This document shows, piece after piece, positions 60,643-64,000 of a DNA stretch of 64,000 nucleotides (within the stretch, counting starts at the first letter, position 1; each line of letters opens with the position of its first letter). The position numbers and the translations under genes are program-made. The DNA is from Erythroxylum novogranatense. Its lineage: Eukaryota; Streptophyta; Magnoliopsida; Malpighiales; Erythroxylaceae. The notes under the pieces were generated by a model. That model had not been told where the DNA came from and did not search any database. It saw only the letters and a program-made list of their open reading frames with translations. Location of the stretch: NCBI GenBank assembly GCA_029891385.1, contig JAIWQS010000137.1:124001-188000 (forward strand), given 5' to 3'.

Positions 60643-60683
60643 TTTTGCTTAGGGACAAGCAAAAGTTTGAGTTTGGGGGCATT
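60643..60683 (+). promoter_or_regulatory. Ath-F AGGG-loop hairpin and 3' polypurine tract
   Basis: The stem arms are TTTTGCTT (60643-60650) and AAGCAAAA (60657-60664), a perfect 8-bp stem with loop AGGGAC. GTTTGAGTTTGGGGGC follows, then the 3' LTR start at 60684. Confidence 0.75.
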
Positions 60684-63260
60684 TGTTGGATGCATTTTCT
60701 CATTGGAATGAGTGGCATTTTTCCCTTAATTTATGGATTAATTATTGGACTTCATACATATTTTTCCTGCTAAATCGTTTGGTTTACCAAAATTTGCATT
60801 TATAGTTGTTCATGTTTAATTTGTAAGAAATGCACTTGATTTTAGTTATAGGAAATGCACTGTAGCGATGTTGAGTGATTTTTGAAACACTTGCAAGAGT
60901 CACAAAACTCTCTAATCTGAATGTATATGCAAACATTAGAGGTGGACAAGTGCTTTTCACGTGGTCACTTAAGTAACCTCCTAAAAGCTGCTTGCATTTT
61001 AGTGTAAATACGTGTGTTGATTCATTTCATATTTATTTAACTCTTCTTAATTAAAATTTAATTTATTTTTGGAGCAAAACACGCATGCTACTTCAATCTT
61101 CTAAAGGACTTGGAACTATCATTGTCTTGAATTTCAATTGCTCTATGCTATTTGTGAAGTCATTCAATTTGGATGAAAAAAAAACAACATCACGTCATTG
61201 GGTTGGGAATCAAAGCTTGCAACCAATGAGCTGGTGCGTGAACAGATAGGAAAGCTCTAAAGAGGACAGCGCCACACATAAAGCACAATAGATGGAGGAG
61301 AGCCCCACCACAACGCATCAAGCAAAGCATCCAAGGAAAAAAAACGTTAAACCAAGGCAGTGGAAAATGGGAGGATAACGTCGAGTAGCTGGTGAAAATA
61401 GCAAGGAAGACACGTGGAGCTGAAAAAGAAAACAACGAGCAGCCAAAGAAGCAGACCCATGCAGGTGGAAAGACCCACCAAACATTAGCTACAGCAGGAG
61501 GCAATTACACGTTGCAAGAGGAAGAAAACAACAAAGTAGCTAGCTATAAAAAGAAGCGTTGCCTGCTAAATTTGGAGGGAAGAAGACGTCATCATTTGGG
61601 GAGGACAACAAGCCATCAAAACAGCTCCAAGAGAGATCCACGCACCATGCCAAAGATACCAGCAAAAAGTACGACTGACTCACTCAACAAGCAAAGAGGA
61701 GAAAACAAAAATCACGTTACAAGGGGGACAACACCAACAGGAGGGTGGATCTAGAGGCTAGTGGAGTGTATGCTGTGCAAGAGTGAGAGGTTAAGTGGGC
61801 GTTAGCTGGAGTGGGGAAGCAGAAAAATAAAAGACGTGAAGTAGAGAAAATAGAGGGGAGGGCGTTAAGTGTGTGAGTGATCTGTTGTGTGTGAGAAAAC
61901 TGTGTGAGTGAGGGAGAGTGTGCGTGAACTGCAAAATAGGAGAACTGAGAGGAGTGCGTGGACTAGAGGGGCTGCTGAGAATAACGTGAGCTGAAAGGTT
62001 GGTGGAAGGAGCAGAAAGAAAAAAAAGAAAAAAAGAAGATACGGGGAGCTTAAAGGGGGGACTAACGTTACAAACCAAGAGAGGACTCTTCACACAAAAA
62101 GCTAAAGGTCTCACGCTACATTGGAGGACGTCAATAGCTACTCACCAAATTTCCACTCAAGCTATTTTCATATTCTATTACACAAACACTTTCCACTAAG
62201 CAATCGAAGGATCTGTTGGCAATAACTAATTGAAGCAGCTGATGGAGTTGGGCAAGAGGGGATGAAGACACGTTGAAGTTGGTGGCCAGAAGGGAGACGT
62301 TGGCAGTTGTAGCAAGAGGCACTCACGTTACATGCCACTCAAATACTCTCCACCACACGAAGATAGCTGGGGACAAACCACAAGGAGACTTGACGCAGCT
62401 GAAAAGGGCAACCACCAGACCTCCAACGCAAGTGCAGCTTGAGGAGACCACTCAATGATGAACCATTAGAGGGAGACCCAAAAACTCATTCATTTTTTAT
62501 TCTATTATTTAATCTCTCCTAATGTTGTTTACTGAGCATAATTTTGTGGTATTCATCCTACCATGACTGAGTAGTTTCCTCAAAACTTCAAGGTTGGGCT
62601 TAAGCTTTTAGCTAATTTTTGTGGACTGAATTTTGGTTATTTATGAGTGTGAATTTATAAGTTTGATTTTTCTGTTTTGATATTAATTTTGCTGGTATTG
62701 TGTTTGGCCGACCATTACTAAGCACTAGTTGTTAATTTAAGAACCGATAGGTGAAAATTAATAACGGAACCCCAAAACAAGAAACTTATGAATTTCAGAT
62801 TTAGACATAAATTGAATTTATGAGAGAAAATCAGGTGAGTAAAGAACATAATGGGTTATGCTTGATTGCTAGGCTATGATAGTAGACTAGGATTATTGCG
62901 TAATACTCCTTTGATACCTTAAAAAAGGGTCTAAGAAACTCTAGGCTCAATCGTCTATCAACCAAAAAAATTTGCCTAATAAATTGATCCAGGTAAGGTC
63001 CATAGAAAGCGCTAAAAGTGGAACCACCCTTGAAACTTACCACATTCCATCCGAGTAACCCCTTGAAATATACACAATTTTCTTTTGCTTAAATTTTGTT
63101 ATTTTTTGCTAGTTAATTTTCTTAATTTAAATTCCCCATTTTCCACAATCGCTTAGTCCAATTAATTGAGTGATCCAAGCTTGGTACTTACACAATTACT
63201 CCCTGTGGGACGATATTATACTGTACTACTTGAGACCCGTGAACTTGCGGAAGACCATCA
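60684..63260 (+). repeat. Ath-F 3' LTR
   Basis: Starts TGTTGGATGC, ends GAAGACCATCA. It is the sister of 52872-55444 and is followed by the ACTAT flank and the resumed Ath-X LTR. Confidence 0.92.
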
Positions 63261-63668
63261 ACTATCCCTAGGTTTTCTTCTCTCTTTAAATGAAGTGGGC
63301 CCCCTCTAATGGTCTTTTGTTTTAATGGACAAAGTGGGGCCCAATTAAATGCCAAATAAGATTTCAATGGCGTCAACATAGCTTGACTTCGACAACAAAG
63401 AGGGCTGTGTTATTGAGGCCCAAATCCCAAGGTAATCAAGTCAAAATTTGCGGTAGTGATCTGCCACCAGGTTATCTTCAACATGGTTATGTTGAAATCC
63501 TCTTCAGTTCCAGATTAGCCAATTTTACTCCAAATTGCATTGCTTTGGTATTTCATCACCTAGAACATACAAAGACACGAATTACCACAGAAACACAAGC
63601 AAAATATCACAAAAGCCTACCAAAAGAACATAAAACACAGAATTAATATGACAAAATGCAAGTTATCA

Positions 63669-63861
63669 TACATCTACAATGGTTTGAGTTTGGTCGTTCA
63701 ACCCGTTGTAGGATATTTCCATTTATACCCACTCTTAGTATCCGTGATGTGGACACTTTCTTAAAAGGTCTTTATACCTCTCCTAAGCCTCATGCAATGG
63801 TTCCAAGTCATCTTTGTCTAAACGATCGATCTCAACTCTTAACTTTGCAACTTTGCGTGTG
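63669..63861 (+). other. Exon-like open frame next to the Ath-X LTR edge, unidentified
   Basis: Directly after the LTR end the frame reads HLQWFEFGRSTRCRIFPFIP, then LSIRDVDTFLKGLYTSPKPHAM, ending in LTLQLCV at a GTAAAT donor (63862). Composition and complexity are protein-like, but I do not recognise the family. It could be part of a host gene interrupted or abutted by Ath-X, or a further transposon fragment. The last 138 bp of the window holds nothing recognisable. Confidence 0.35.
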
Positions 63862-64000
63862 GTAAATTTTAATCAAAACTCACAGGCCACCTCCCCGCCA
63901 AGTTCACATTCTATTAGCATAAATTGAATGAAACCAAATTTTTGCTCTGTCCTAAAGAGAAAATGGAAACAAAGTGAGCCTAATGTCATATTGCATTGCC

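Larger units (their letters stand above)
52872..63260 (+). mobile_element. Ath-F: Athila-type Ty3/gypsy element with an internal deletion, 10.4 kb
   Basis: The 5' LTR is 52872-55444 and the 3' LTR 60684-63260 (2573 and 2577 bp, TGTTGGATGC...CCA/ATCA). The tRNA-Asp PBS is at 55452. Gag, protease pieces and the integrase tail follow, then a 1.9 kb 3' noncoding region with hairpins and the PPT. Flanking CCTAT (52867-52871) and ACTAT (63261-63265) is a target duplication with one change. It lies inside the Ath-X LTR, which is restored when the element is removed. RT, RNase H and the integrase core are absent. Confidence 0.92.
7617..63668 (-). mobile_element. Ath-X: outermost Athila-type Ty3/gypsy element, 56 kb with nested insertions
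   Basis: The order on the minus strand is 5' LTR (50003-63668, interrupted), PBS, gag, a pol gap filled by Tek-B, the integrase C-terminus, ORF3, the 3' noncoding region with hairpins, PPT, and 3' LTR (7617-8131). The two LTR pieces match each other: 7617-8131 corresponds to 52756-52871 plus 63266-63668, and both end on the plus strand at GTTATCA. Everything between belongs to this element or to something inserted in it. Pol between the end of gag (48129) and the integrase tail (18504) is missing; the Tek-B 3' LTR is truncated exactly at 18505, so one deletion probably removed Ath-X pol together with the end of that LTR. The 3' LTR is truncated at 7617, so no TSD can be tested. Confidence 0.75.
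50003..63668 (-). repeat. Ath-X 5' LTR, split by Ath-G and Ath-F
   Basis: The LTR pieces are 50003-50481, 52247-52871 and 63266-63668, together about 1.5 kb. The plus-strand ends are TGATGGCG at 50003 and GTTATCA at 63668. The piece from 52756 to 52871 and the piece from 63266 join perfectly when compared with the uninterrupted 3' LTR at 7617-8131. Confidence 0.75.

Overview
The window is nuclear plant DNA, most likely from a eudicot. The evidence is a spliced DC1 (Cys/His-rich C1-like) gene of a plant-specific family, plus wall-to-wall plant LTR retrotransposons: Athila-type and Tekay/Del-type Ty3/gypsy and a Sirevirus-like Ty1/copia. The species cannot be named from the sequence alone.

Left edge (1-7616) is the genic part. 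A DC1-domain gene on the minus strand (3010-5683) can be modelled as three exons with phase-0 introns. Three DC1 relics surround it: a broken 5' end at 1-197, decayed downstream modules at 2323-3009, and an exon/intron piece at 6664-6775 lying between the arms of an inverted repeat. This is a tandemly duplicated, eroding DC1 locus. A short exon-like reading frame at the far right (63669-63861) is the only other host-gene candidate.

From 7617 to 63668 the sequence reads as one nest of transposons about 56 kb long, up to four levels deep. The outermost is Ath-X, an Athila-type gypsy element on the minus strand: truncated 3' LTR 7617-8131, 3' noncoding region, broken ORF3 14311-15757, integrase tail 18205-18500, broken gag 48181-49740, PBS 49981-49997, and an interrupted 5' LTR 50003-63668. 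Inside it are solo LTR Tek-S (9775-14262, TSD AAGCT), solo LTR Ath-S (15763-17852, TSD GATTT), Tek-B (18505-48128), a probable solo LTR Ath-G (50482-52246), and Ath-F (52872-63260), a plus-strand Athila element in the Ath-X 5' LTR. Tek-B has LTRs of about 4.3 kb and a non-coding interior; it holds a CACTA end (23931-24761), a Sirevirus-like copia (24763-40649) and an Athila 3'-end fragment Ath-E (45178-46837). The copia 5' LTR is split by Tek-A (27427-39776), a Tekay-type chromovirus with 3.9 kb LTRs and a shattered gag-pol.

No element is intact: Ath-X lost most of pol, Ath-F lost RT, RNase H and the integrase core in one in-frame deletion, the copia keeps only gag, and Tek-A pol is frameshifted throughout. 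The most interesting signals are non-coding. Three independent Athila-type elements carry a perfect hairpin just upstream of the 3' polypurine tract whose stem sequence changes completely while an AGGG loop start is kept; a second AGG-loop hairpin followed by a G-tract occurs further upstream, and a third sits at the end of pol. Sister LTR copies also differ mainly at CAG/CTG/CCG triplets, which looks like a methylation-linked sequence or assembly artefact.
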